Made by a program: the position numbers and the translations under genes. A stretch of DNA of 64,000 nucleotides, from assembly GCF_014633365.1 (NCBI RefSeq), contig NC_068339.1:13415925-13479924 (forward strand), given 5' to 3'. This DNA comes from Diospyros lotus. Lineage: Eukaryota; Streptophyta; Magnoliopsida; Ericales; Ebenaceae. Positions 23,101 through 36,100 of this stretch are shown one piece after another. Every line of letters starts with the position of its first letter. Within the stretch, counting starts at the first letter, position 1. The notes beneath the pieces were generated by a model. The model was not told the origin of the DNA. It saw nothing but the letters and a program-made list of their open reading frames with translations, and ran no database searches.

Positions 23101-24923
23101 ATGAGGAATCTTCTCTGTTTGCTTGTTTTATGAGTCCTTTGTGTTTTTTTTTTTTTTTTCATCGGGGCAGGAAGCTCAAATCTAATGCCAAGAATCTGCT
23201 GAAGCTTTTGTTTTAATGGGCTAAGTCAGCTATCAAAGAGCCACTATAATGCTGAGGCATGGACATTCTTTTAAAAACAAATTTCCTTTTTCAACTAACA
23301 ATCAACTAATTTGCTGCATCAATCTGATTCAAAATGGCATAAATTTTTTGTTGTAGTATCTAATAAGAACTAGTTTGAGTAGGAAAATGACATTACATTT
23401 TGCAAATGGCCAGCCTTGGTGAAGAGCATGTAGGCTACAGACGATTGGATTATCCTATGTTAAAGCTAAGTATTGTTGGTGGACGGCCATTTTCTTCTGG
23501 AGGTCAGCAGTTGTTCAGGAAAAGGCTTCTGGCTACAAGGTTAGTTTCATTTGTCACTCATGTTTATCTTAGAATCACTTTCATTTTTGTGCTTGATCTC
23601 CTGCAAGTGTTCTGCTGTTGTGCTAGCACACAATTAGCTTCTAATAATGCCCCATGATTCCCCCTGAAGGTATTATTCTGGAAACTTTCAACGTGTGAGA
23701 GCATAGATCTCATTGATTTTGGTTGCACATAATTCTATTTTGTTTTGTGTCTTTTCCCTGACATTTTTGCGTCCCCTTTTGTTCTTAGTGTAATCAGATT
23801 GGCACAACAAAATAGACTTTTTTGTGCTTGAATTTAATGCTATTCCTTCATAAACACAAGATAACCTTAAAAGCTTGCTTCGTTCACTTTTTAGCTTCTC
23901 CAACTTCTCACAGGATAACAGCAAAAGTATTGAGTGTCCTATTTTCAGTTGTAATTGCTGTTTGACTTTGGTATAACTTGCATGGCAACTCATCAGATTG
24001 GAATTTCCTGTTAGATATGGAGTCCATGACATGGATGGGAGCTCAAAGAGAATTTATGAAGCTGCTTTGGGCACACAAGAGGATCATTCTGTTATATTTC
24101 TGGCTCATAATGGTCCCACAGGTCTATCACTTCACCGGAATGTACTAATACCCCATGGCAAAATTGTTGTGTCTTTTATACTGAATCTTATAATAACTCT
24201 TGAGCAGGTCTAGGATCTAATGTGAACGACATCTGTGGGAGAGATTGGGTGTTCGGAGGTGGTGATCATGGCGATCCAGGTACTAATCCTTCTATTAACT
24301 CCTTGTCTTAGTTTCCTATAAGTCAAGCCTGTTAAAGGGAGGATGAGGGGAAAATATTACTGATACACATTGGTTGTTAAATGGTTCCATTTACATTAAT
24401 GTACTTTTTCTGTTTACTGGCAGGCTGTAGTGTTTTTCGTTGTTTTCCCGGAGTTTGGAATTACATTTAATTCACATAAGCAATTTATGGTACAGACTTG
24501 GCACACGCCATTTCCCGCTTGAAGGAGACAACCAAATTATCTATCCCTTTGGTTGTGTTTGGCCACATGCATAAAGATCTGGCTGACGGAAATGGTCTCA
24601 GAAAGATGATAGTGGTTGGTGCTGACAACACTGTATACCTGAATGGTGCCATTGTTCCTAGAGTAAAAGAGTTGGGTAATGAACACGCCACCTACAGCAG
24701 AAGCTTTATGAACAATGAAACGCCACTTAGCAATCAAAACGCGGAAGGCACGGTGAGAGCTTTTACTTTGGTAGAGATGTTGGACGGGAAGTTGGAGAAG
24801 ATTGTAGAAACTTGGGTTTCTGTTATTGGACAAAGGGCTGCCTTAGAAGAGGAGAGCATTATATATGGTAGGGGTCCAGAGGCTCTGAGAGCGCTGTGTA
24901 GTGGGTTGAGTTTCAATAATTAG
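17103..24923 (+). CDS. Calcineurin-like metallophosphoesterase (cyanobacterial/plant type), 9 exons, 362 aa
   Basis: Exons: 17103-17237, 18090-18140, 19655-19676, 19813-19927, 21814-21846, 23414-23539, 24015-24121, 24208-24279, 24496-24923; total 1089 nt, phase kept throughout. Metal-binding motifs of the calcineurin-like fold are in order: VGDVHD (about residues 42-47), TGDFGNE (69-75), GNHDAW (95-100), LAHNGPTG in exon 7, GGGDHGDP in exon 8 and VFGHMH (241-246) with the paired metal-binding histidines. This pattern fits the phosphoesterase family shared by cyanobacteria and plants; the substrate is unknown. The first ATG gives a Ser-rich 32-residue lead before a second Met (17199), consistent with a plastid transit peptide, which would suit a cyanobacterial origin. 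Introns 3 and 4 use GC donors (ACAG|GCAAGT, AAAG|GCAAGT). Exon 3 is only 22 nt. Confidence 0.9.
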
Positions 24924-27500
24924 CTCCTTACGTACTCTGAAAAACCTGGGTTTTTACCCTAATTCATGCTCTGTATATCATTCGGATCAAACTCTGGTGG
25001 TTTTAATTCTGTTTTGTAATCCAGACACTTTTTTAAAGTACTTGCGGACGGCAACTTCACGTTTGAAACTCTCGCTGATGATAACTTGAGCTTGACTAAA
25101 AGATGTCACCATTTTCACTTCAGAAGTCCTTGAAAACTGCCCAAGATTAAGGAAAAATGAAAAAGAAAGTTACAAGAATTGCATGTACTGTTTAGGATCC
25201 TTATTTTCTGTATTTGTTCAGGTTTAATTTGGGATTGCTTATTTATTTATTTTTTGCTCAGTAGTTGCTGACATTTTTAGTGCGGTTGAGAAGAGTTAAA
25301 TGCTATGGGAGAAGTTGCTTGACAAGCATTTTGAAGTGCATAGGCCATTGGGCCCCACACAACCATACTGACTGAGTCAATGATTCATCATCCAGTGGAA
25401 GGACAAAGACAACTTCTGTTAGTGATTCTTCAGCTTACTTGGTTTAATCCACTGACCATGTGATGTCTAAATTGATTTTTATCTTTACGCAGTTGCAAAA
25501 GAAAAGGTGGCTTCAAGGAGGTGATTATCCAATTTCTAGAATTCCTCAAAGAATGTGTTCAGCTGACCTGCCTGCAATCATCAACTGGTATGTGTCCCTT
25601 CCCCCCTCCTGTCTCTTCAACACAATTCCTTTTTCAACCTTCAGTTTTCTTTGCTTTAAGACCCAACTTTTGCTAGTGCACCAAGTTCCAAGCGTTTCAT
25701 GGGCTTTTTGACCAGTCTATTTCTTTGAGCTTAAGTGTTCTCTTCCTCTGGAAATTAGAGAAAAGTGGTTGAGATCTAACTTGCCCCCACATCTTTGTGG
25801 GGTATTTCCATGACATGTATAAAATCAAGAAAGTCATTGCTCATGAGTTGTTTAGAATAGCTTCGCATACCTTTTTAGTGGGTTAAACCCATCATATCTC
25901 GTTATGATTATTTTAAAAATATCGTGTTTATTCATTAATTTTAGAATAAAATATATTATTTATTTTTGAGATTCAGTGTAAATACCAAAAGGTAGTCTTC
26001 ACATTTAAAAAAAATATATATTAGTTATTTCTATATTCAAAAATTATATCAAGTTTTATATACTTACACGAGATATTCTGAATATTTTATATACTTATAC
26101 AGATTTTTAAATGTTTGTTTAATAGATAGATGTAAGTATAATTTTAAAAAATTTAAGGGTTTATAATATAATATACTCATAATTCTTCTATTGTTTGGAT
26201 ATGTTTAAATTTAATAGGGTCACTTTAACTTGAAATTATCGTGACCGAATGATCTATGAAGGATTAAACACAAACAATTTCATACTTCAAAAATAAATAT
26301 AGTGCAATAGAGCTTTTGTTTGACATATTATTGATTTTAAATTTCTTACAAAAAATAAGATTATAAAAATGATTTATGATTTAAAATTTATCTAGTCGAG
26401 TTCATATAATAAAATAAAAATGTAATATATTATTGTTTTTAGAATTGATAATGGTTGAAGCAAATGATTGACGGTATGGGCTGAAAGAAGACAAGTAGGC
26501 ATTCTCAGCTCTTCTTCTTTGCGTCGTAATATTCCCAACAAAAGAAACTGCCTTATCAAATAATGCATATTGAACACATGCATGCTGAAGCTGAAGCTGA
26601 AGCTCATGGCCTGTTGGGCGTTGGCAACACTTTCTTGAGAATGATGACCAGCCATCATGCCCTTTAGATATAAATTATAATTGTATAAACTTGGCTTCCT
26701 TTGGATGCTTGCACACCCAACCCAATGCCTTCCCTAGTAAGCCATGCATGTGTTTGTGTGATTTGTCACAATAATCAGTTTTATAAACCGCGCGTCTTTA
26801 CAAGAATATTTTTTGATTGATTTGAAAATAATTTTATTTTGCTTCCAAAAGCAGAAATTTCAAAAATTTTACTTCTTCACGACAGAAAAATAACAGTTAT
26901 CATACAGATGCACTTTTACTATTGTGTTGGAAAACGGTTTTATATTATTTGATTGAAAATGTCTTCTTGCCAATTAATGATTGGATAATTGAAGAGATAG
27001 GAGAATCCCTGTAATCAGTAGTTAGCGGGACATAAGGCTTTTAATATTGTTGTTGGAGTTAATTTTTAATGTATCTAAACGGAAATAGATAGTATGGTAG
27101 TAAAAAAATATATATATATATATATATAAAATAAAAATAATAAATTAAGTGTTTAAAGTTTAAAAAATATATAACTGTCAGTGGATAGGTAAAAATTATA
27201 TTAAAAACAAGTGGCTGTGTTAAATAAAGATAAATAACTCTAATGAATCTTATATTATTTTTTATTTTTATTAATTTAATTAATTAAGATTAAAAATATT
27301 TTAACGTGTAAACGATCAAACTCTAGTGTCTAATATCTAGTTTGTTAGTTTAAATTTTTAATATTAATTCAATTAAAGAATAATCATATAATAAGAAGAT
27401 CATTTTTTTTGAAAAGAAATTGGTAATAAATATTGGACTACATGGGTAGGTGTCATGGACTTTAATCTGACAATTAAAATTGAAGGATGGGTATAAGAAA
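24924..27500. other. 3' UTR and AT-rich intergenic region
   Basis: 24924 to about 25100 is probably 3' UTR. A modest ORF near 25488-25590 follows a CAG and could be an orphan exon, but I recognise no family. From 25860 the sequence is AT-rich with no supported gene. An (AT)n run lies at 27109-27128. Confidence 0.5.
27109..27128. repeat. (AT)n microsatellite
   Basis: Ten AT units in an AT-rich spacer. Confidence 0.85.
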
Positions 27501-28026
27501 AACTAAAGGCTTAATGTTGGTAGTGAGGAATAAAGTAAAGTTGGTGGGACGGTTTGATAATTGACCCTATTCTAAATCCCCGAAAAACTAAAGCCTATTT
27601 ACACAGTGCATAAAGTGGGGCGGGGAGCAATTAATATTACTTTGGGGGTACTTTGGTCAATAAAATCAACCAAACCAGTCAAAACTAGTTCTGTAACCAT
27701 TGGCTCGGCAAAGCAAGGGAAGGGAATGTCTGACTCTGACACTCCCCCCAAATCTGATGCCCAGTCTTTGACCAAATCCTAGCCGTCCATCACCCTGCGA
27801 AAGCACCCGTTTTAAAACTCTTATTTGCACTTGCCTGCCTCTTGCTTTTGTCTAATTGCTACTTTCACCCCTTTCGGGCCCCTATCTATCTCTATGAAGC
27901 CAGGCCCCCACTTTTTTGTTTTTCTTCTGGATATTCCGCAACCCCGCTCCTGACGCGTTTTTTTTCCTTAGATACTTTTATTGAGTCTGCATTAATTACA
28001 TAAATTATTAAAATAATCAACTCTTA
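27501..28026. other. GC-richer block within AT-rich spacer
   Basis: About 27540-27960 is clearly richer in G+C than its surroundings and contains several TTGAC cores (W-box-like, for example near 27652 and 27766). It has no long ORF. It may be a repeat or a distal regulatory region; nothing decides. Confidence 0.3.
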
Positions 28027-28165
28027 TTGTTTGTGTCCTTAATTTCAATAAGATAGGTAAATCATAGATGGAGACTTTATCTCACTACGCAAGACAATGA
28101 ATCGAACTCACGACTTATTAATACAAATTTTAACTTATCGTGAATCAACCACTTAATTTGTACCA
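28027..28165 (-). repeat. tRNA-derived SINE, copy 2
   Basis: Same ordered motifs as the copy at 15526: GTGTCCTTAATTTC, GGTAAATCATAGATGGAGAC, CACTACGCA, ATCGAACTC (B-box on the minus strand), CAAATTTTAACTTATCGTGAATCAACCA. Confidence 0.6.
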
Positions 28166-29855
28166 TAAAAACACAATTGCATGAATTATTGAATGATGAT
28201 ACTTTTGTTTTTTTTTATCTCGTTAACATAACATCATCAACAAGCATATTATCAGCTCTTATGTCTTTTAGTTATTAGTTAAAATTAATATTCTAAAAAT
28301 TGTGTTGAGGTATTGAGTCAAGAATAAAAGAAATTTGCGATTCAATAGTTGAATTGAAATTGAATCATAGTCAAAGTGGTATATATTTTTATAAAATAAA
28401 ATTAAGTATACATTGATTAAAATTATGGTATAAAAATTAAATTTATCACGCAAGTTTTAATAAATTTAAAAGTTTATTAAGTGACATGTGAAAAAATTTA
28501 CAACAATAATAATTCAAATTTATGATAAAAGTAAAATAAAACTCAAGATCAAATATTTAAATTATAAATAAATAATTAAGCATATATATTATCAAAATAA
28601 TAGATGTGAATTCCTTTTAAATTAGTATTATTTTGATTTGGTCAGTTCCTTGCTTAATCTGCTCTAATTCTTAAAGCAATGGGAAAGCCCACAAGCACAA
28701 TCCAAATTTATTGGTTCATGCAATAATTTATAAGTCACACGTAATAATAAGTAGGAAATAAAAAATTTATGAGTTTACACCTTATGAAGGTTACGAACGC
28801 TCATTACTGAGGTTGCTATAATATCTTACCAACCTTCCTTTGAGATTATATCATTAATTCTTTCTTTTAGATTTAATTTAAGCCAAACTCTAAATACAAT
28901 AAATATTTTAATTTATCAGAGAGAAAACAATGATCACTTGCATCAATAGACAGGCTAATCTCATTAAAAGCACCACTAACAATTGCCCTAACAATTGCCA
29001 AAACAAGATAAGAAGTGTATCATATATTTAAATTCCTGTGATATTTTAGAAGATATAATTATTATTGAAATATAACATTAGTTAGTAAAATTAGAAGACA
29101 AGTCATCCACGTGGAGATAGGGTCATGGTGCGCCATGTTATCTCTTTGTGGATTCCGCTCACACGGTATAAAAATATAATTCACAGTGAGAATAGTGATT
29201 TCTTGAAAATTTATTTTTAATATGTATAAATTGTGACTGTATTTAGATTTACTTAAAAAGACAAATTAAGTAATAATAAACAAGTACTAATTTTTATAAC
29301 GTGATCATAAGTCATCAAAAAACAATTGCAAAATATAACGAGTCCTAATTTTTATCAGTAAAAATATATATGTACATATATATATATTAACCCGCCGGGG
29401 TTAGAACTGACATTTTAAGAAATAGCGTAGCATCAATATAAGTGAAGGTGGAAAGAGAGCTATGTATGTATGTATGTATCAACCACCATCCTCGCCTTGG
29501 TTTTTATCATTGTCCCTCGAAACTCATCTTTAGCATCTTCTTCTTCTTCTTCTTCTCAGGTCTGTTTCGAGCTCCTTCCTGCCTAGATCGGATCCAGACT
29601 CTACCAGAGGGGCAGAGCCTCCTTTCCAGCGCCATCTCCCTGTCGAATTCCTCATCACATAACAGATTCAGCTGACCAAAGACAAAAACGAAACGGAATA
29701 CAACTTTTCCAACAAAAAAAAAATAGAAACAAAAATACGGAAATTCCAGCCCTTAGAAAAACGAGAGAAAATTCCGGGAAAGCCGAGCTCGTTCGTGGCC
29801 TGAAACCTCATTGATTGCGTCCACAGATCAGTGCTATTTGGTGGCTCGGTGTTAA
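28166..29855. other. AT-rich spacer and promoter/leader of the ABHD17-like gene
   Basis: AT-rich and non-coding to about 29400. From 29440 it becomes GC-richer with a (CTT)n run near 29536-29556, typical of plant 5' leaders. This part is probably the promoter and 5' UTR of the hydrolase gene starting at 29856. Confidence 0.45.
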
Positions 29856-32800
29856 ATGGGCAATGTAACGTCGAGTGTGGCGGCGAAATTCGCGTTCTTC
29901 CCACCTGACCCACCCACCTACGATGTGTTCAGAGACGATGACGGGACCCTCATCTTCACCGGGGTCAACGCCGACAAGAACGTCGACGTCCATTTGCTCG
30001 AAACCAAGGCTGGCAACAGGGTCGTCGCCACCTTCTGGAGGCACCCTTTTGGGCGGTTTACGCTTCTCTACTCCCATGGCAACGCTGCCGATTTGGGCCA
30101 GATGCAGGACCTCTTCATTGAGCTCAGAGCTCGCCTCCGTGTCAATATCATGAGGTTTAAGCCTTTCTATTTTCATCATGCATATAACAATATATACAAC
30201 ACTTGCATGTGTGTACGTAATAATGTGTTTTATGATTGTTTCAGAATTTATCTTGTGATGGGATATGTTTGTTTTTAATGACTCTGGAATGTGATTGGGA
30301 ATTTCGTTTTCCCTTTTCTTGGTTTGAAATGTTCATTTGGTTCGGTATTTCTTATTTACAGATTAACTTGTTTAGCCGCAGATTTTGGTGGTTTTTGTAG
30401 CTTTGGAATCTGATTTACGACGAGATTGGACTGTGTTTTTTGGTTTGGTTATTGTCTCCACTCTTTTATGGGTGTATTTTCTGTTTATTGTGTTTGTTGA
30501 TGTAATTGGTCTTCGGATATTTTGGTGGGATGATTTGAATTTAATATTACTGAAATGGTTGATTTTGTCTTCGTTATTCTATGTTAATTAGGATCCAAAT
30601 TGGTTTTTTGTGTTGTTCAGGACAGGTTGATTGTTCTGCACCCTCTAATTTTCTTCTCTTCTCGCGTCTGTGCCTTTGTTTTCTCTATTCTGCGGGTACT
30701 AGGTCGATCTGCTGCATTTTGCTGCCTGCCCTGCTTGTGTATTTATTTATTTATTTTTTGGCTAAATGCCCTGCTTATGTATTAGTTGCATAACTTTTCT
30801 TGTAGTGTGTTATGCTGTAATGTGATTTGCTGATGGTACTGTCGGATCCTTTGTTATCATTTTTACCCATCCTTTGCTTTTCTTTATTTTACTTAAAGAA
30901 TTCATGATGTTTGATCTAACGAGCTTTACCTTGCTTGTCAACTACTTCCATCTTTCTTCAAGAAAGCTGTTTAAACTGGCATGCTCGTGAAAATCATTCA
31001 AATGCCCAGATTGAGTCTTGTTTGCTATTCTGAACATTTTGGAAGCAATTTCATGATCTGCATTTCTGTCTGTTTGCAAATCTTAGCGGATGTGTAGAAC
31101 ACAAAACCTGTAACCCTGTTTTTGCTTTTCCCTTTCTGGCTAACTGCTGCTGGTTTCTTCTTTCTTTTTCACATTGTCTATGACTGTTTAATGTTTCTTT
31201 TGTTGACCTGTATTGGGGCTACGGGCGTTTGTTTTAGAGTTGGAAGTGGCGAGAGGAGTTTTCTTTATGGTTCTCAGAGTCATATTTTTCTGAATCTGTT
31301 GCACAAGATAGGCTTGTTTTTCATATCAAGTAATGCATGACTAGGATCTTCAATTAAATTATTTGAAAATGCTTGTACTTTTTTATTTTGTAGTGTGTTT
31401 GCGGGTGGAATATTTGGTTAAACCCATGTGGAATTTAACTTGCAGCTGATTTGATATTTCACTGGTAAAAGCCTTGGTGGATTACCAATTTGATGGATTT
31501 AGTACAGCAAACTTGATCCATCTTCAGTATTGACTTGTGCTTTTTGCACTTTTGCAGTTACGATTATTCGGGGTATGGAGCATCCTCTGGTAAGGTAAGA
31601 AAAGGTTGAAAAACATCTTTGTATGAAGTTAATCTCCTACTCGAAAATCTTAAGACTCTAGATGAACCTTCTGATTATTATTAACATTTCCATTCCAACA
31701 AGAAATGGAAAAATGTAAGCATAATAGAAGCAAAAGAAAATTCTATTTAGTGCTAGCACTTATTTATAATCTAGTTCATTATTGCTTAAAGTATTTTCAG
31801 TTAATTTCCTAAGTTATTCCTGCTTTAACTTGCGCAGCCATCTGAGTTCAACACATACTACGACATAGAGGCTGTCTACGAGTGTTTGAAGAATGAATAT
31901 GGTATTAAGCAGGAAGACGTGATTTTGTATGGTCAGTCTGTTGGAAGCGGGCCTACATTACACTTAGCTTCTCGTTTACAGAGGTTGAGAGGCGTTGTTC
32001 TTCATAGTGCCATCCTTTCAGGGATACGAGTTCTCTATCCTGTCAAAATGACATTTTGGTTTGACATTTTCAAGGTGTGTTTCCATTTCATCTGCTCTAT
32101 TACATATTTATTGCTCAGTTCTGTGATGAGAAACTTCTATTGATATTTCAGAATATAGACAAAATAAGGAATGTAAGCTGTCCGGTTCTAGTTATACATG
32201 TAAGTTTCACCTCACCCATTGGCTCTTTCTTGTCTCTTTACAAGAACAAATTTGTCAATCCACATCTTCTACTCCAGCATTTACATGTTTAATTTCAGTG
32301 AAGGCTCTTGAACAAAATTTTTAGATGTTTCTGTAATATACAGTCATATTATGCGCAGCTTGATGTTAACTATTTAGGAATCACTCTACTCACTGGTTGA
32401 ATCGCTTAATATATATAGTTTTTGTGAGATACATTCTTCAAGTTTTTGTTCCCGATGCCCCCTAGATTCTGAAAGCGGACTGGAGCGAAGGAGTTTTGAA
32501 TTGTTTGCCTTAAGAAACCATTATGCACCATCATGATTAATGATTATAACAACCTACCAAACTTTTATCCCGCGATTTAGGGTTAACTGTATGAATTCTA
32601 ACCCGCGCTATCTATAGCCTTATTTCTGTAAGGCCTTTATAACTAGTAAGTTTAGTCTTGAAGTACATGGTCAATTTGATATCTATGCTTTCTTTTGAGT
32701 CAATTTAGTTTTTGGAATGATCGCGTTGCGTGACTTCTACCGTTTCGTATTTTTGATTTTGACAAAGGAGATAAATTGCAAATGTGAGGGTTTGTCTCAT

Positions 32801-33148
32801 TCCATAAGATGAGAATCGAACTCACGACCCACTAGTGTGAATTCGACATATCGTTTGCTCGATCACTCGACTTATATCTGGGACGAGTCAATTTAGTACT
32901 TTAACAATAAAAAATGACTCAAATATTTTGGCTGACGTGGCAAATGGGATTAGGATCTCCGTTAACCACGCCCCATTTTTTCCTAACAGGCATTCATCTT
33001 AATCCAATCACGCTGGCAAAACCGATTGTTGGAAAGGGTTCTTGCTAGCTTTTTCTTCTTCCTAGTGGTTCTTCTTCTCTCTCTCTTTGCGTGGGTTCTG
33101 GAGACTGTTAAAGAACCCATTGTGATGTCCATAACCATCATTTCTTTT

Positions 33149-33179
<31 letters not shown>

Positions 33180-36100
33180 GGGATGGGTTTTGGAGATCAT
33201 TCAAGAACCCATCGTGATGTCCAGATCCCATCACCCACGATTTTTTTTGGGTGGGGGGAGAGAGAGAGAAGCAACCAACATAAACTCTCACTAACGAGGG
33301 GTTTCAGCCAACTGGAACTCCTTACTGGCAATGCTAACGTGGTTGCCTTAAGATGGATGTTCGTTAACAGAAAATGAGCATGGTAGGTTTTTGTTGTTCA
33401 GGTTAACCATCCCCCCCCCCCCCCCCCCCCACCTCCCCTCAAAAAAAAAAAAAAAAAAAAAAAGCTTAGTTGTCAAACTAATCATTAACATTTACTTCAG
33501 CACTAAACTAGCCTTTAGCAGTGTCCGTTTTCCCAGTCCTCATCTACCTTTTTTGCTTAATATGTGTTCAATTCCACCCACTCTCTCATGATAGCTTCTA
33601 TTAGTCCTTGTCTCATATGATTGCTTGTACCATAATTTGTGTTTGGATATCAATTTCTTTTATTTTTTTTGTTTTACACTTTATTATGTTCATTATGGGC
33701 GTGCGTTGCCATCCATACCCATTACTGCACCTCTTGGTCCTATATTTTTAGATTCTACTAATTAGTATGGTTAGTTGCAACTATTTTCCATACTTACAGA
33801 CTTGCATGCCTTTTTTTTTTTTTTTATAAATAAACTTGATAATACATGTCATTAAATAAGTAATTCATACTCTTTTCTTCTTTTACGCATTTCATGAGAC
33901 TTTTAGGAATTTTGACTAAGTTTTTTGTAATAATACCATAAGCAAATTTTTTATTTATCTCTAGACCATTCCATTAGACATCATAATAAGCAGGTAAATT
34001 TAATTTCTGACCTGTTTGACATAAAACCAAATTGATTTTTAGAGACCTTGATTTCCCTCCTTAACCTTTGCTAAATACTCTTGCTCAAAATTTCACAGTT
34101 TGGTACATTACCTTAATCTCTCAATAATTTTTACAATTTTGAACATATTTTTAGATATAGGTAATAAAGTACTATTTCTTCAATTCTTGGACATCCTTTT
34201 TGATTTTAAGTGACCCAAAAAAAAAAAAAAAAAACTCTTCTCCCATGCATTTATACGTTTCTATTGAAATATTATCTAGTCCTACTATTTTACTATTATT
34301 AATCTTTTCTCATACCTTGCTTTATGTGTTTCTACTTGTTAAACATTTTTAGGCTCCCTTTCATAAGTAAGCTCAATATCATCTAAATAGCAATACTTGG
34401 TAGATGTCATGTGTTATCTAACTCATCTCATAGTTTTGATTCCATTATTTTTGGTGGAAGGGATTTCTCCCACTTTCAATATTTTGTCTTCATCAACATC
34501 GTCTTCACAATCTAGTTTTGGCATCTCATCTTATGTGTCTTCTCCATCTCTAGAAAATGGTGATGGGGAAGGATTTCGTATAAGATCTAAAACAACATCA
34601 ATGCAAGGTCACTTAATAATTATATAATATTTTGGTCTAACTTTTATTAAAATATATCTGTACGTACTATGTACTCTTTTTTCTCGAAATTTCACTATAG
34701 CCAAACTCATCATCCCTATAACTTGCAAGGATATAAGGAATAGCTTTGTTTTCAGGCTTCATCATTGTTTCTTGGGCACATTTACAATTTTCTTATAGCC
34801 AGATACATAAGTGAAAGTACACACCTTTACCTACTCTAGAGTGTCAAAACCCAAGGGTATCAATGTAGATCTTCCCCCTAGAATTGTTTGGGTAGTTTTC
34901 CCATTTTGAGCATGTATTTGACTCTTTCCATAACAATGCAATTCATTCTCTCAACCACGTCATTTTGTTGTTGGTTGTGAGAAATTATCATTTCATGTCA
35001 AATACTAATGAATGTCATAATATGCGTTAAATTTCATAAATATGTTTTCTCCACAATTGTTCAAACAAGAACCCTTAATGGCTTTCTTGTCTCCCCATTA
35101 CCATGGCATAAAATTTTTCAAAATGAAATGCCTGATATTTGTTTTCAAGAGATGATAGATCGACAATTTTTGTGATGCGTTATCAATGAAACATTAGAAA
35201 ATATAACTGACCACCTAAGGACCTCTTTTAAGGAACCATATGCATCAAAGTGAACCATACTCTTAACAAATTCGATTTTTTTTTTTTTCCATAGAGCAAC
35301 TAAATGTGATAAAAATGTTATTGATGATGTGCATCCATACAAAAAAGAAAAAGACAAAATACAAAATGAGATCTTACATAATAAGATTGGAATAGCATAT
35401 ATTGAAGATATGGTGCTAATTAAACTCATGCTTAAGATGATTTTGACATGTGAGAAGAAAAGCGATAAAAGTACCTAATTGGTGAGTGGATAAATGTAAG
35501 AAGTTCATGGCAAAGGAGAGAGATAAAAATATAAATGGAACTTGGTGGGAAACTTTTAACCATGGCATGAGATATAACAAACTTACAGAGGACAATGGAG
35601 AGAAATATTTGGAGGTCTAGAATACATGTACCTAACTCCACATGTGGGTTTAAGGCTTGCTTGTGATTGTTGTTGTTATTGTAGAGGAACTAAATGAGAC
35701 CCGATGATGTTTGCCACATAAGAAGTACTCACCAAGGTTTAAAATAGTACATCCAGCTAAGGGCAGAAAGGGACTTCTTCGCCAGAATATGCAATCAATT
35801 TCGGCGTCTATTTTCTATGATAAGGGCTTGAAATTGTCATCTTTGGATAGCCAGCTAGGGCAGAAAGCAATTACGGATGAGCTAATTAATTAATGTCATT
35901 GCTTAATTTTGAACAAGTGAAGGATTTGTTCATAGAATGCTAGGGTGTGCTAGGGTGCTAGGTTACTGAAGAGTAAGATTAAGATTATTTTTGTTGCACA
36001 AGTTTCATAGTTAGGCCTTTATTCACTCCCAACAAGGATTTTTTTTTCCCTATGCTGCTCCCTCTTTTTTAAGTTATCTTAATCTGCCATTGCTTCTGTT

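Noticed and set aside
20445..23130. Several 60-83-codon ORFs in phosphoesterase introns
   Set aside because: They fall between exons whose junctions agree in phase, resemble no protein family and show no splice context of their own.
26392..26658. Minus-strand ORF of 88 codons
   Set aside because: Low-complexity Ser/Phe repeats from a GAAGCT-type repeat in an AT-rich spacer, with no homology pattern or promoter signal.
32983..33591. ORFs spanning the homopolymer tracts in the hydrolase intron
   Set aside because: Runs of Lys, Phe or Pro produced by poly(A), poly(T) and poly(C) tracts, not real proteins.
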